DNA of 64,000 nucleotides from Permianibacter fluminis (GCF_013179735.1 NZ_JABMEG010000001.1:2170001-2234000); one strand, 5' to 3'. Positions 26,788-35,394 are shown, counted from the first letter of the stretch. The notes: a model not told the origin generated them from the letters alone. Program-made: numbers and translations.

Positions 26788-27579
26788 TCAGTACATGTGC
26801 ACGGAAATGATGTGCAGAATGGTGCTGATGACCAGCGTGAATACCAGTGGCACATGCAGGATGTGCCACCAGCGAAACAGCCGTTCGTAGAGCCGGAACC
26901 GGGCCGCAGCCCGCAAATGAACAAAGCAAAGGTGCAGCGCGCGCAGCAGGTCTTTCTGCTGCGTCGCATGGTGTTGTGCCCGCATTTGCCGCTCGGCGTG
27001 GCGCAGCCGCAAAGGCAGCCACAACAGCTGCAGGAAGGAGCTGTTGGCTGCCATGGCCTGCTGTTCCCACTCCTGCAAGCGCTGTCGCAAGTCCGGTGAC
27101 TGGCCGGCCATGCGGGCGATATCGGCGTCGATGTGCTCGCGCCATTCGCGCAATTGCATGCCACGACCGAATAGACCGTGATGGATACGGGTGTAAATGA
27201 AACGACCGATGATGCCGCTGCCCGCGACCACCAGCATGGAATAGAACGCCACCGCCGCATTCAATGAGCCGGTCTGAAAGCGCGAATGCAGCAGAATCAG
27301 AAATGGCCCGCCGATGCCCAGCCACATGTGTGACTGGAACCAGAATTTCATCTGGCCGAGCCGGTCAAGAAAACGGACATGCTTGCGCAGCGGATACAAG
27401 AACAGCAGCAGCATCAGGCTGGCGCCGACCACACCCAGCCAATAATTTTGCTGTGGCGTTAAACGCCAGGATTCGACGCGAGTCCAGAAAAAACCGGCAA
27501 ACAGGGCCAGCGACAGCCCGAGCAGCAGGGGCCAGAGCCGATCCGGTTTCGACGATGCAGTAGCAGATGGCGTCGCCAC
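26788..27579 (-). CDS. Membrane b-type cytochrome-like protein (ferric-reductase-like)
   Basis: This 263-residue inner-membrane protein has about five helices: residues 15-34, 44-63, 83-100, 107-130 and 238-260. A long charged helical loop spans about 135-235. Histidines lie in or beside the helices in HMWLGIGGPFLILLH and HILHVPLVF...ILHIISVH, as expected for two b haems in ferric-reductase-like or cytochrome b561-like proteins. It could carry electrons from the cytoplasmic side or from quinol to the periplasmic cytochromes. GTG 27579 has AAGGGA about seven bases upstream. It is the first gene of the leftward operon that runs to 19,741. Confidence 0.75.
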   Translation of the reverse strand: MATPSATASSKPDRLWPLLLGLSLALFAGFFWTRVESWRLTPQQNYWLGVVGASLMLLLFLYPLRKHVRFLDRLGQMKFWFQSHMWLGIGGPFLILLHSRFQTGSLNAAVAFYSMLVVAGSGIIGRFIYTRIHHGLFGRGMQLREWREHIDADIARMAGQSPDLRQRLQEWEQQAMAANSSFLQLLWLPLRLRHAERQMRAQHHATQQKDLLRALHLCFVHLRAAARFRLYERLFRWWHILHVPLVFTLVISTILHIISVHMY

Positions 27580-27640
27580 AGCGACATCCCTTTGGTTGTG
27601 GGTTGAAATGACCCAGCAAGTGTAGGGAATAGTGTTGCGG

Positions 27641-27676
27641 CAATCCTTAAGGCAGGCTTGGCTACCTCAAGGATTG
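27641..27676. promoter_or_regulatory. Imperfect palindrome upstream of the multiheme operon
   Basis: CAATCCTTAAGGCAG (27,641-27,655) and CTACCTCAAGGATTG (27,662-27,676) are inverted copies with two mismatches around a six-base spacer. It lies 62-97 bases before the operon's GTG start. No T run follows on either side, so an operator is more likely than a terminator. It could also be the end signal of the 27,726 gene. Confidence 0.4.
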
Positions 27677-27725
27677 TGCTGCAGATCACGCGCTTGTTCG
27701 CAAAACCTGCGGCGCGTGTGGCTGG

Positions 27726-29303
27726 TCAGAACAACCCTTTCTTGCCGCCCAGCATCGAACCGAGAATGCCTCTCAATACGCGACGGCCAAGCTCCGAGCC
27801 AATGGCGCGCGCCGCACTCTTGGCGAACGCTTCGGTGGCGGTTTCGCGGCTACGACTTGGCTTGGCTGCGTCTTCTTCTTCATCGCGCTGATTGCGCGCC
27901 GTGGGTGCGGTCGGAATCCGCGGCGCAGGAATGCGCATGTTCAGATCATCGTCGCCTTTGTTCGCTTGCCGCACTGATCCGCTGCTGCTTTTGTTGTTGC
28001 TGTTCTGGCTGGCGGGCTCTTCGTCATTGCGGCGCTGTTTCAGTCGCTCGAATGCCGATTCGCGATCGAGCACTTTTTCATACTGGCCATAGACCAGCGA
28101 ACCGGTGATGGCCTGTTGCCGCTCGTTTGGTTGCAGCGGGCCGATGCGCGAGCTTGGCGGCAAAACAAAGCCGCGTTCGACTGGCGTTGGTCGGCCTTTC
28201 TCGTCCAGAAAGGTCACCAAGGCTTCGCCGACACCGAGCTCCATGATCGCGGTCTCGGTATTCACTTTCGGATTTTGTGGCAGGGTTTCGGCAGCCGCCT
28301 TGACCGCCTTTTGATCGCGCGGAGTGAAGGCGCGCAGCGCATGCTGAACCCGGTTGCCAAGTTGGCCGAGCACGCTGTCTGGAATGTCCAGCGGGTTCTG
28401 GCTGACAAAATAAACACCAACACCCTTGGAGCGAATCAGCCGCACAACCTGCTCGATTTTTTCCAGCAGAGCCGCTGGCGCTTCCTTGAACAGCAAGTGG
28501 GCTTCATCAAAGAAGAACACCAATTTGGGTTTGTCGCGATCGCCGACTTCCGGCAGGTTCTCAAACAGCTCGGCCAGCAGCCAGAGCAGGGCGGTCGCGT
28601 ACAGCCGTGGCGAGTTGAACAGTTTGTCGGCAGCCAGAATGTTGATCACGCCGCGACCCTGATCATCGGTCTGCATCAGATCGGCGATGTTCAGCATGGG
28701 CTCGCCGAAGAACTTGTCACCGCCCTGTTCTTCCAGCGTCAGCAGGCCGCGCTGAATGGCGCCAATGGATGCGGTCGAGATATTGCCGTATTCGGTGGTG
28801 TAGTCGCGGGCATGTTCGCCGACGTACTGCACCATGGCGCGCAGATCTTTCAGGTCGAGCAACAGCAGGCCATTGTCATCTGCGATCTTGAACACCAGTT
28901 GCAAGACGCCTTCCTGGGTCTCATTGAGATTGAGCAGGCGGCCGAGCAGCAAAGGCCCGAGATCCGACACGGTGGCGCGCAGCGGATGGCCTTGTTCGCC
29001 AAAGACATCCCACAACTGCAGGCTGAATTGCGCCGGTGCCCAGTCGGTGATGCCGAGCGCGCTCAGGCGCTTGTCCAGTTTCTCGCTGTGGCTGCCGCTG
29101 GCGCCGAGGCCGGACAGATCACCTTTGACGTCGGCCAGGAACACCGGCACACCGGCCGCGGCCAATCGTTCCGTGATGACTTGCAGCGTGATGGTTTTGC
29201 CGGTGCCGGTGGCGCCTGTGATCAAACCATGACGGTTGGTCAGGGCGGGCAGCAACGCACAATCGGCATCGGCGGAACGGGCAATCAGCATCGGGTCGGC
29301 CAT
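27726..29303 (-). CDS. YjgR-like ATPase (DUF853, HerA-related)
   Basis: This 525-residue cytoplasmic protein matches the YjgR/DUF853 family. It begins MADPMLIAR and has [16 protein letters not shown] with the Walker A loop at residues 28-35, then [13 protein letters not shown] Walker B-type strand [12 protein letters not shown] lies near residue 265, followed by [28 protein letters not shown]. These proteins are HerA/FtsK-related ATPases whose cellular role is unclear. ATG 29303 is chosen by comparison with the family start; ATG 29312 is also possible. About 100 C-terminal residues are a low-complexity, charged linker and a small helical end. Six 14-bp repeats lie just upstream. Confidence 0.88.
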   Translation of the reverse strand: MADPMLIARSADADCALLPALTNRHGLITGATGTGKTITLQVITERLAAAGVPVFLADVKGDLSGLGASGSHSEKLDKRLSALGITDWAPAQFSLQLWDVFGEQGHPLRATVSDLGPLLLGRLLNLNETQEGVLQLVFKIADDNGLLLLDLKDLRAMVQYVGEHARDYTTEYGNISTASIGAIQRGLLTLEEQGGDKFFGEPMLNIADLMQTDDQGRGVINILAADKLFNSPRLYATALLWLLAELFENLPEVGDRDKPKLVFFFDEAHLLFKEAPAALLEKIEQVVRLIRSKGVGVYFVSQNPLDIPDSVLGQLGNRVQHALRAFTPRDQKAVKAAAETLPQNPKVNTETAIMELGVGEALVTFLDEKGRPTPVERGFVLPPSSRIGPLQPNERQQAITGSLVYGQYEKVLDRESAFERLKQRRNDEEPASQNSNNKSSSGSVRQANKGDDDLNMRIPAPRIPTAPTARNQRDEEEDAAKPSRSRETATEAFAKSAARAIGSELGRRVLRGILGSMLGGKKGLF

Positions 29304-29334
29304 GATCAGCATCCAGAGCGAAGAAAACGGTTTC

Positions 29335-29418
29335 AATAAAACAGGGGCAATAAAACAGGGGCAATAAAACAGGTCTAGTAAAACAGGTTTAATAAAACAG
29401 CTGCAATAAAACGGCCAG
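29335..29418. repeat. Six tandem 14-bp repeats upstream of the YjgR-like gene
   Basis: Six head-to-tail units start at 29,335, 29,349, 29,363, 29,377, 29,391 and 29,405. The first two are identical (AATAAAACAGGGGC). The others keep the A[AG]TAAAAC[AG]G core and vary in the last bases. They lie 32 bases before the ATG of the YjgR-like gene and after the stop of the ABC permease gene. The unit length is not a multiple of three. No spacers are present. Confidence 0.9.
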
Positions 29419-29496
29419 CAGATTATGCCAGTGCCGGCCGGCAAGAAAAATCGCCGCAGCGATGCGGCCCCGATACCAACCAGCCAGCGATTATCT

Positions 29497-30723
29497 TCAA
29501 CCGGCTTGCCGCGCCCATTGCCAGATTTCTTTCCAGCTGGCTTCCTTGCCGTAGAACAGCATGCCGGCGCGGAAGATGCGGCTGGCATAGCGGCGCAGCA
29601 GCAGAATGCTGGCGACCAGCAGCACGAACGAACCGAGCACCTGCCACCACGGCACGATGCCATGCGCGAGCCGGGCCGGCATGGCAGCCATCGAGGACAT
29701 CGGCAGCCACGACAGCACTTGCATCACGACATTTTCTGGTGCGTCGAGACCGGGAAACGCGACCATGAAAAACAGTGTCGGCAGAAACATCAGCGAGCCG
29801 CGGGTTGAGCTGTTCGGATCATCGATGGAGGCGGCAATGGCGGCCATTACGGTGTTCCAGAACAACATCCCACCAAGCGCGAACAGCAGCGCCATCAGCA
29901 CCAGGGGCCACGACACGGCCGCCAGCAAATCATTGCTGCCATCGCTGAAGCGGCTGACTGCCAGCAAAGCAAGCCAACCATACAAACACCAGGTCAGCAT
30001 GGTTTTCAGGCCATGCCCGGTCAGGCCAAGCAACTTGCCATCAATCCAGGTTTGATACGGAATGGCCGACACCACCAGTTCGGAAACGCGCTGCTGTTTT
30101 TCACTGGTGATGCTGACAAAGAAATAGGCAAAACAGGTCATCACACCCATCAGCGAAAACACGGTCAGCGCCATGGCGATTACCCGGCTGCCGCCACTGG
30201 CGGGTTTGCGCGCATTGGGGCTGTAGCTTTGCGTGATCGTCGGCGCTTGTTGCCACTGTTCAAAATCATCGTGGGCGATGCCACGCTGAACCAGCTCGCG
30301 CTCCAGCCGGGCCGTTGTCAATTGGTCACCGAGTTCGTTATTCCAGGTTGGCTCGCGATTGACCAGCAAGGTGGCGGTGTTGTCGCTGGCGATTTCGAGC
30401 AAGCCGTCGAGCCGACCGGCATCGACATCGGCGGCGCGGGCATCGCGCTCTTTGCTGTCAGCGCGCAGCAAGGTCAATCGACCGTCATCGCCATACGCCA
30501 GCGGCAGGGCATTGGCATCGATAACCGCCACTTCATAATGCTCGCGTGCTTTTGCCCATTGCATCATCGCGCCGCCACCCTGGACCAGCGCAGTCAGCAC
30601 GATCAGGATCACGATGTTGATAAGTTCGTGTTTCCATTTGAAATAGCGCAGGAATTCAAAGCGCGCCACGGTCCACAAACTGACCGGATTGATACTGTGC
30701 ATATTTTTCCGTGGTTGGCTCAT
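29497..30723 (-). CDS. ABC-2 type exporter permease (NatB-like)
   Basis: This 408-residue inner-membrane protein has one helix at about 38-56, a periplasmic region of about 130 residues, and then a C-terminal block of five or six helices from about residue 185. The [28 protein letters not shown] segment is characteristic of the NatB/ABC-2 family. Its start overlaps the stop of the ATPase gene by four bases (ATGA type), so the two form one unit. Such pairs export sodium, drugs or lipids; the substrate cannot be read here. Confidence 0.86.
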   Translation of the reverse strand: MSQPRKNMHSINPVSLWTVARFEFLRYFKWKHELINIVILIVLTALVQGGGAMMQWAKAREHYEVAVIDANALPLAYGDDGRLTLLRADSKERDARAADVDAGRLDGLLEIASDNTATLLVNREPTWNNELGDQLTTARLERELVQRGIAHDDFEQWQQAPTITQSYSPNARKPASGGSRVIAMALTVFSLMGVMTCFAYFFVSITSEKQQRVSELVVSAIPYQTWIDGKLLGLTGHGLKTMLTWCLYGWLALLAVSRFSDGSNDLLAAVSWPLVLMALLFALGGMLFWNTVMAAIAASIDDPNSSTRGSLMFLPTLFFMVAFPGLDAPENVVMQVLSWLPMSSMAAMPARLAHGIVPWWQVLGSFVLLVASILLLRRYASRIFRAGMLFYGKEASWKEIWQWARQAG

Positions 30724-31661
30724 CGTGCCGCCTCCTGATACGGGTTACCGACGGCACGCAGGTAAATGTCGTGCAGGCCAATGGCTTCGCTGTGGACGCT
30801 GCGCAGCGTCGGGCCTTCGCCCAGCCTTCGCAGCAGGTCATTGAGCGCGGCATCGCTGGCCAGAATCAGTTGACGATTGTTTTCGCCATCGGCTTGGACA
30901 TCGACAACACCGGTCTGACGCAAGCTTTCAATGGTGGGCGCCGGGCCGCTGTATTCCAGCCGCAAGCTCAGTGCCAAACCAGATGCCGCGCGCAGTTCGC
31001 TCATGCTGCCGAACAGCACGCGGCGACCACGATTCATCAACAGAATGCGGTCCGCTAGCCGTTCGACCAGCGCCATCTGATGCGCTGACAGCAGAATGGT
31101 CGTGCCCTGACTGCGCAATTCCCGCAGCAGCTCCAGCACCATTTCCTGATTGACCGGGTCGAGGCCGGAAAACGGTTCGTCCAGTACCAGCATGCGAGGC
31201 TGATGTTGCAAGGCGGCGATCAACTGTACTTTCTGCTGATTGCCTTTCGACAGCGCCGAGACTTTTTCCTTGGCCCGGTCCGCCAAGCCGAAACGCTCCA
31301 ACCACGGCAATGCCGCGGCCCGCGCATCGCTGCGGCGAACACCGCGCAGCTGCGCCAGATAAATCAAGACATCGATGATTTTCTGATCTTGATAGAGCCC
31401 ACGCTCTTCCGGCAAATAGCCCAGCTCTTCGGCCGGAATCTGCGCCAGCTCGCCCCGTTTGGATTGGTAGGCAATCTGGCCGCGGTCGGGTTCGGTCAGC
31501 CCAATCAGCATCCGTACCGTGCTGGTCTTGCCGGCGCCATTGGGGCCGAGCAGGGCAAAAATTTCACCGGGTTCAACGCTGAAGTTGATGTCATTGACCG
31601 CGTGGGTGGTGGCGTACTGCTTGTGCACGCCAGAAACGGAAAGCAAGGGCACGAAAGCCAC
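30720..31661 (-). CDS. ABC transporter ATP-binding protein (NatA-like)
   Basis: This 313-residue protein has Walker A GPNGAGKT at about residues 39-46, a signature region ALSKGNQQK, Walker B MLVLDEPFSGLDP and an H-loop LLSAHQM. This is the NatA type, with an extra C-terminal domain of about 90 residues. It energises the permease encoded directly downstream. The stop and the permease start overlap. No regulator gene is adjacent. The 131-base gap to the right contains the terminator of the neighbouring operon and presumably this unit's promoter. Confidence 0.9.
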   Translation of the reverse strand: MAFVPLLSVSGVHKQYATTHAVNDINFSVEPGEIFALLGPNGAGKTSTVRMLIGLTEPDRGQIAYQSKRGELAQIPAEELGYLPEERGLYQDQKIIDVLIYLAQLRGVRRSDARAAALPWLERFGLADRAKEKVSALSKGNQQKVQLIAALQHQPRMLVLDEPFSGLDPVNQEMVLELLRELRSQGTTILLSAHQMALVERLADRILLMNRGRRVLFGSMSELRAASGLALSLRLEYSGPAPTIESLRQTGVVDVQADGENNRQLILASDAALNDLLRRLGEGPTLRSVHSEAIGLHDIYLRAVGNPYQEAAR

Positions 31662-31701
31662 TCCCTGTGGACGGCAAGAAGAATGGAAACAAATGGCGTT
31701 G

Positions 31702-31737
31702 AAAACGTCACCGCCAGCATATTAGCTGGCGGTGACG
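31702..31737 (-). terminator. Rho-independent terminator of the 35.4-31.8 kb operon
   Basis: CGTCACCGCCAGC (31,706-31,718) and GCTGGCGGTGACG (31,725-31,737) form a 13-bp perfect stem with loop ATATTA. On the minus strand it is followed by TTTTC, so it ends the leftward operon. Confidence 0.88.
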
Positions 31738-31792
31738 GATGAAAGAAATGCTAAATAGAATTTCGCGAGATAAACCTCATCAAAAAGCAGGT

Positions 31793-32995
31793 TTAGTAAG
31801 TGACAGTCAAAAAGAGTCGTGCGACATCGGCGGAAAATGCATAGAGTGGCTCGGTTCCAGCATTCAACCCCTTTCCGCCTGGCACATCGCGGAAATCATC
31901 GTAATCAAATTCAAAATGATCTACGTACAAATTCAGTTTAAATTGCTCAAATGGGCCGAGGCTAAAGCCTGTGAAGCTGTAACTTGCACCAATACCAATA
32001 GAACGTGATGTATAAGTTGACATTTCCTTGTCTCGCGCCAAGAAGTTGAACGCACTTTCACGAGGAAATAGATCGCTGTAGAAGTCAGCTTTTGTTTGAT
32101 CGTATTGTCTAACTTTGAATTCAAAAAGCCAATTATCATCCCAAGGATGAACATAGCGCACTTCTACGCTGGTTGCCTCTATTCCCCAAGTGTCCGTGAA
32201 ATAGCGATATTCACCGCGTATCGACGCGCGCCAAGGAAGGTAATAAATGCCGCGCAAAGCAACGGTATCGGAGGTTCGCGTTTCTGGATACTTCTCATTC
32301 TGTAATGTGAAGTTGATGCCGTCATCATTTAAGTAACGGACTTGTCGGTATGGGTTGTTTAAAAAGCCTTCATCGCTGATTGTCTCGAAGCCAAGATTCA
32401 TAACGAAGTTTTTTGTCAAAATTTGAGAGAGGTTAAGACGATAGTTCTGACGATTAACGTCACCTTTGTGGGTGGTACTGGTAATGACATGGCCTGTGTA
32501 ATTATTTTGACTCACTTCGTCATTGCCTTGACTATATCCAAGCGAAATCGAGGTGAGATCGCCGAAAAAGTCTTGGCTTACACCAAAAAAAGCCGTTGTC
32601 GCGTCGTAATCGCTCTCTTTACTGGTTGTATACCCCATGCTCATCGTAGTTTTGTTATTGAGGTAATCAACACCGATTGATTGTTCCTTACGCTGCTCTG
32701 AATAGCGACTGGCACCAGAGATAAATTGAACGTCAACCGACGCCGAGCTGACATTATCAACATAGTAGTTGGCGCTGACCGAGAGTTTCTCAAGGAAGTT
32801 TTTTCGGACCAATAGACTGGGACCAGTGATGTCCATACCACCACCTTGATAGGAGTGGTACATCAGGTCGGTACGTTCTTCCGGCAACACGCTACCGAGC
32901 GCCGGCAAGCAGGCCAGGCCGGCAAGCAGCGCCAAAGACTGCGCCACGCTGATGAGCGTGGCGCGGGAGAACCCTTTGAATTTAGTTGCAGCCAC
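31793..32995 (-). CDS. DUF3570 family outer-membrane protein
   Basis: This exported barrel of about 400 residues has the DUF3570 opening PEERTDLMYHSYQGGGMDITGPS followed by VRKNFLEKLSVSANYYVD. Strands continue throughout to the terminal LFLTVTY. The gene start is difficult: GTG 32995 overlaps the DUF4266 stop by 14 bases and uses the G-rich end of that gene as ribosome binding site, giving a signal peptide ending near LPALG. The base composition is strikingly AT-rich compared with all neighbours (for example, 20 G+C in the 60 bases from 32,401), which hints at separate ancestry. DUF3570 and DUF4266 genes typically occur together; their function is not established. Confidence 0.85.
   Translation of the reverse strand: MAATKFKGFSRATLISVAQSLALLAGLACLPALGSVLPEERTDLMYHSYQGGGMDITGPSLLVRKNFLEKLSVSANYYVDNVSSASVDVQFISGASRYSEQRKEQSIGVDYLNNKTTMSMGYTTSKESDYDATTAFFGVSQDFFGDLTSISLGYSQGNDEVSQNNYTGHVITSTTHKGDVNRQNYRLNLSQILTKNFVMNLGFETISDEGFLNNPYRQVRYLNDDGINFTLQNEKYPETRTSDTVALRGIYYLPWRASIRGEYRYFTDTWGIEATSVEVRYVHPWDDNWLFEFKVRQYDQTKADFYSDLFPRESAFNFLARDKEMSTYTSRSIGIGASYSFTGFSLGPFEQFKLNLYVDHFEFDYDDFRDVPGGKGLNAGTEPLYAFSADVARLFLTVTY
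32941..32964. repeat. Perfect inverted repeat inside the DUF3570 signal-peptide region
   Basis: GCGCCACGCT (32,941-32,950) and AGCGTGGCGC (32,955-32,964) are a perfect 10-bp inverted pair around GATG. It lies in coding DNA near the gene start and could fold in the mRNA. Confidence 0.5.
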
Positions 32996-33221
32996 AGCCA
33001 CCACCGCCACCACCTTCGGCGCCGCGGGCGCCTTCGCGAGCCTGATAAACGTGATTGATGTAGGCCGTTTGCACCGCATCGCGTTCAAACGCCATGATTG
33101 GATCGGCAAGGTTTTGCCGCTCATACGGCTTCAGCCAGGGCTCGACGCTGCAGGCGCTGAGCGACAGCAAACCTGCAAGCGTTGCCACGCGCAGCAAAAA
33201 TTTGCCGGATCGGTTCATCAT
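32982..33221 (-). CDS. DUF4266 small lipoprotein ending in a Gly-rich GCGCN tail
   Basis: This 79-residue protein has a lipoprotein signal (LSLSAC). The mature body contains the family's YERQNLADP and an Ala-rich region, followed by a run of glycines and the terminal Cys-Gly-Cys-Asn. Those two cysteines could bind metal or be oxidised by the TlpA-like protein encoded just upstream (inference). The ATG overlaps the TGA of the TlpA-like gene, and the stop overlaps the DUF3570 start, so three genes are translationally coupled. DUF4266 function is unknown. Confidence 0.85.
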   Translation of the reverse strand: MMNRSGKFLLRVATLAGLLSLSACSVEPWLKPYERQNLADPIMAFERDAVQTAYINHVYQAREGARGAEGGGGGGCGCN

Positions 33222-33730
33222 TCGCGCACCAGTTTTTTGATCTGCTCTTCGTATTTGGCTTCGTAGCCCGGCTTGTAGCCACGGTGCAGGAAGCGCATGT
33301 TGCCGTTGCGGTCGACCATGACGGTGCTGGGCATCGCATCGACGTTATAGATTTCGCTGAGCTTGTTTTCGCTGTCGAGCAAGACCGGGAAGCTGACGGT
33401 GATGTCCTTCAGCAGCTTCTCGGCCAGTTTCGGATCATTGTCGACGTTGACGCCGAGCACGGTGAAACCGAGATCCTTGTAGCGTTTGTAAATGTCTTCG
33501 ATCAGCGGCATTTCCTGACGGCAGGGACCGCACCACGATGCCCAGAAGTTGATCATGACCACTTCGCCACGCAAATCGGCCAGCCGGACGTTACCACCGG
33601 CCCGATTCTTCAGCGTGAAATCCGGGGCAGGGCCTTTCAGCTCTTCCGCCTGTACGGAACTGACCACCACGCCACTGATGAAGAGCAGCAGCAGCAGGCC
33701 GGTGGCAAGCAAAGCGCGACGTTGATTCAT
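33218..33730 (-). CDS. TlpA-like periplasmic thioredoxin-fold protein
   Basis: This 170-residue protein has an N-terminal signal or anchor helix, then the AhpC/TSA-Redoxin type core with FWASWCGPCRQEMP holding the WCGPC active site and the cis-proline region AMPSTVMVD. It is a thiol-disulfide reductase or oxidase of the TlpA/ResA type, facing the periplasm. ATG 33730 has GGAGT at a good distance; a TTG 15 bases earlier is not needed. The gene is coupled to the DUF4266 gene, whose Cys-rich tail is a possible substrate. ResA-like proteins also reduce apocytochrome c, which could matter in this haem-rich region, but that is speculation. Confidence 0.9.
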   Translation of the reverse strand: MNQRRALLATGLLLLLFISGVVVSSVQAEELKGPAPDFTLKNRAGGNVRLADLRGEVVMINFWASWCGPCRQEMPLIEDIYKRYKDLGFTVLGVNVDNDPKLAEKLLKDITVSFPVLLDSENKLSEIYNVDAMPSTVMVDRNGNMRFLHRGYKPGYEAKYEEQIKKLVRE

Positions 33731-33856
33731 GACAACAGACTCCAACTGATTCAGTTAATCGGCAACGGCTCAAGCTTAATGCAGCTGCCTGACAGTTATC
33801 TTCAAATGGCGTCGCAAAAACGCCACCGATGTTTCCTGCCTCAAAAGTTTCCTGCC

Positions 33857-34516
33857 TTAAAAAAAGACAGTAATGCCGGTCGAGAACTCCAGGTTATGCG
33901 ACTGGATGGTTTCGCCGAGAATTTCGTGCTCGAAAATATGGTCCTGAAAATCGATGCTGACAGCCAGCCAGTCCCACGGCACAAAGCGATAGCCGGCACC
34001 GAGATGCCAGGTGAAGTAATCATCCTCGGCAAACGAGGTGCTACCAACGCCGGCCAGCAGGTAGAAGCTGGTATTGATGGCATGGCCTTCGCCGATAAAG
34101 GCTTCACCCGGAAACAGGTTATAACCGAGATTCAAGCCATAGTATTCATACTGGCGCTGATCATCGGTCAGCAGGCTGGCGCCGCCGGACAGTCGCTCGT
34201 AGCTGGTTTGGCCGGCCTCGCTCTGGGCGAAGTTGGCGGTGAAAAAGAAGTCTTCGCTGATGTGATATGTCAGCTTGGCGCCGACCACGCTGTTGCTGCC
34301 GAAATCTTCGATGCTCAGCACGCCGAAGGTCAGCCCGATCTCGATGTCGTTGACATCAATCAGGTCTTCATCAATGGCGCGACGTTCCACTTCCGGATCA
34401 TAGACCGGTTCGTTGTCGGCATCGGCAGCGGCGGCCTGAGCGCCAAAGCCAAGGGCAAAGCAGACACCGGCGAGCCGGAGTGTGCTCAGAAAAAGAGGCT
34501 GAATCCTGCTTTCCAT
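33857..34516 (-). CDS. Outer-membrane beta-barrel domain protein
   Basis: This 219-residue protein has a signal peptide ending AAAA. An acidic stretch (NEPVYDPEVERRAIDEDLIDVNDIEIG) comes next, then an eight-strand type barrel that ends in GITVFF. It resembles the small outer-membrane barrel family that accompanies SH3-barrel proteins, such as the one encoded just upstream. The first 31 bases of the gene overlap the end of that gene. No enzymatic motif is seen. It may form a pair or hetero-complex with its upstream neighbour. Confidence 0.75.
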   Translation of the reverse strand: MESRIQPLFLSTLRLAGVCFALGFGAQAAAADADNEPVYDPEVERRAIDEDLIDVNDIEIGLTFGVLSIEDFGSNSVVGAKLTYHISEDFFFTANFAQSEAGQTSYERLSGGASLLTDDQRQYEYYGLNLGYNLFPGEAFIGEGHAINTSFYLLAGVGSTSFAEDDYFTWHLGAGYRFVPWDWLAVSIDFQDHIFEHEILGETIQSHNLEFSTGITVFF

Positions 34517-35394
34517 TCTTCAACTTTCTCGTTGTCGTTGCGATCGGTCAGCACGACGTAGTTGTTGTATTCGACCCGGAAGACAAAGCGCCGGGTCAGG
34601 TAGGTGCGAGCGCCAACGCCAACGTGGGTCAGCTGCTCGCTGCGATCTTCAGTCTGGACAATGGTGGCGGCGGGGTCGGTCTGAATATAACCGGTCCCGA
34701 GTTGAAAGTAAGGTGAAATCCACCATTCCGGGAACGGCTGGTGGGTCAGGTGCAGCGTCGCATATTTGGCGTTGGAAAAATTGCCCAGCACATGGCCCAG
34801 GGTCAGTTCCAGCGACAGGTTTTCGGTGAAGCCCCAGGCACCATACATGCTGATGACCGACGCGCTTTCAAACTCGCCGGACATGACGCCGAATTCCCAG
34901 GTGCGGTTGGCAAACTGGTCCTGAGTGACTTCGGTGATCTCGACCTGCTCGCCTTCTGGCGTCAGGGTCCGAATCAACTGGTCACGGTTGACCCAGCCTT
35001 CATGGCCGCGTGGTGTCCGGACCAGAAACCAGTCAGTACGGCGCTTGAGCAGCTGAATGAGGCCGCCGCGTTCGACAATCTGGAATTTCGGAAAGCCACG
35101 CCCCGGACCGGTGTGCAAATCGATGAACGGATCGGCCACCCGCACTTGCGGCAGCGGCGGCTCGGAGTCTTCATCCGCAGCGGCCGGCGCGGTAACCGCG
35201 CTGTCTGCCGAGGCGGCCGCATCCAGTGCGGCCTCGGCTACAGGGGCCGCGGTATCGTCAGCAGCGGAAGCGGCTGACGAATTGGCGTCCTGATCTGTCA
35301 AACCGGTCGCCGCTTCGATACTGGCGGGTTCTGCCGCGTAGGCGGCACTCGCGAACGCCAGCGGCAACAAAACGAACAACAACCGTGGCGTCAT
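34486..35394 (-). CDS. SH3-domain outer-membrane beta-barrel protein
   Basis: This 302-residue exported protein has a signal peptide ending AAYAA and an Ala/Asp/Ser-rich linker to about residue 85. A bacterial SH3 domain follows (VADPFIDLHTGPGRGFPKF ... GHEGWVNRDQL), and then a barrel of about 150 residues ends in GFSLFF. The SH3 part may bind peptidoglycan while the barrel sits in the outer membrane. ATG 35394 has AGGAAA nine bases upstream. It is the first gene of the five-gene leftward operon (35,394 to 31,793), whose members are all envelope proteins. Confidence 0.8.
   Translation of the reverse strand: MTPRLLFVLLPLAFASAAYAAEPASIEAATGLTDQDANSSAASAADDTAAPVAEAALDAAASADSAVTAPAAADEDSEPPLPQVRVADPFIDLHTGPGRGFPKFQIVERGGLIQLLKRRTDWFLVRTPRGHEGWVNRDQLIRTLTPEGEQVEITEVTQDQFANRTWEFGVMSGEFESASVISMYGAWGFTENLSLELTLGHVLGNFSNAKYATLHLTHQPFPEWWISPYFQLGTGYIQTDPAATIVQTEDRSEQLTHVGVGARTYLTRRFVFRVEYNNYVVLTDRNDNEKVEEWKAGFSLFF

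Noticed and set aside
25001-26890. Long plus-strand frames rich in Ala, Val and Gly across the multiheme genes
   Set aside because: They are antisense images of the repeated haem-binding codons and have no start signals.
29335-29418. Possible CRISPR array
   Set aside because: The units are contiguous 14-bp repeats without spacers and there are no cas genes.
27726-29663. N-terminal extension of the YjgR-like protein through the 14-bp repeats
   Set aside because: The extension has no family similarity and the repeat unit is not a multiple of three; the family start fits ATG 29303.
31740-32850. AT-rich segment as an insertion element or genomic island
   Set aside because: No transposase, integrase, terminal repeats or target duplication are seen; only one gene of an operon is affected.
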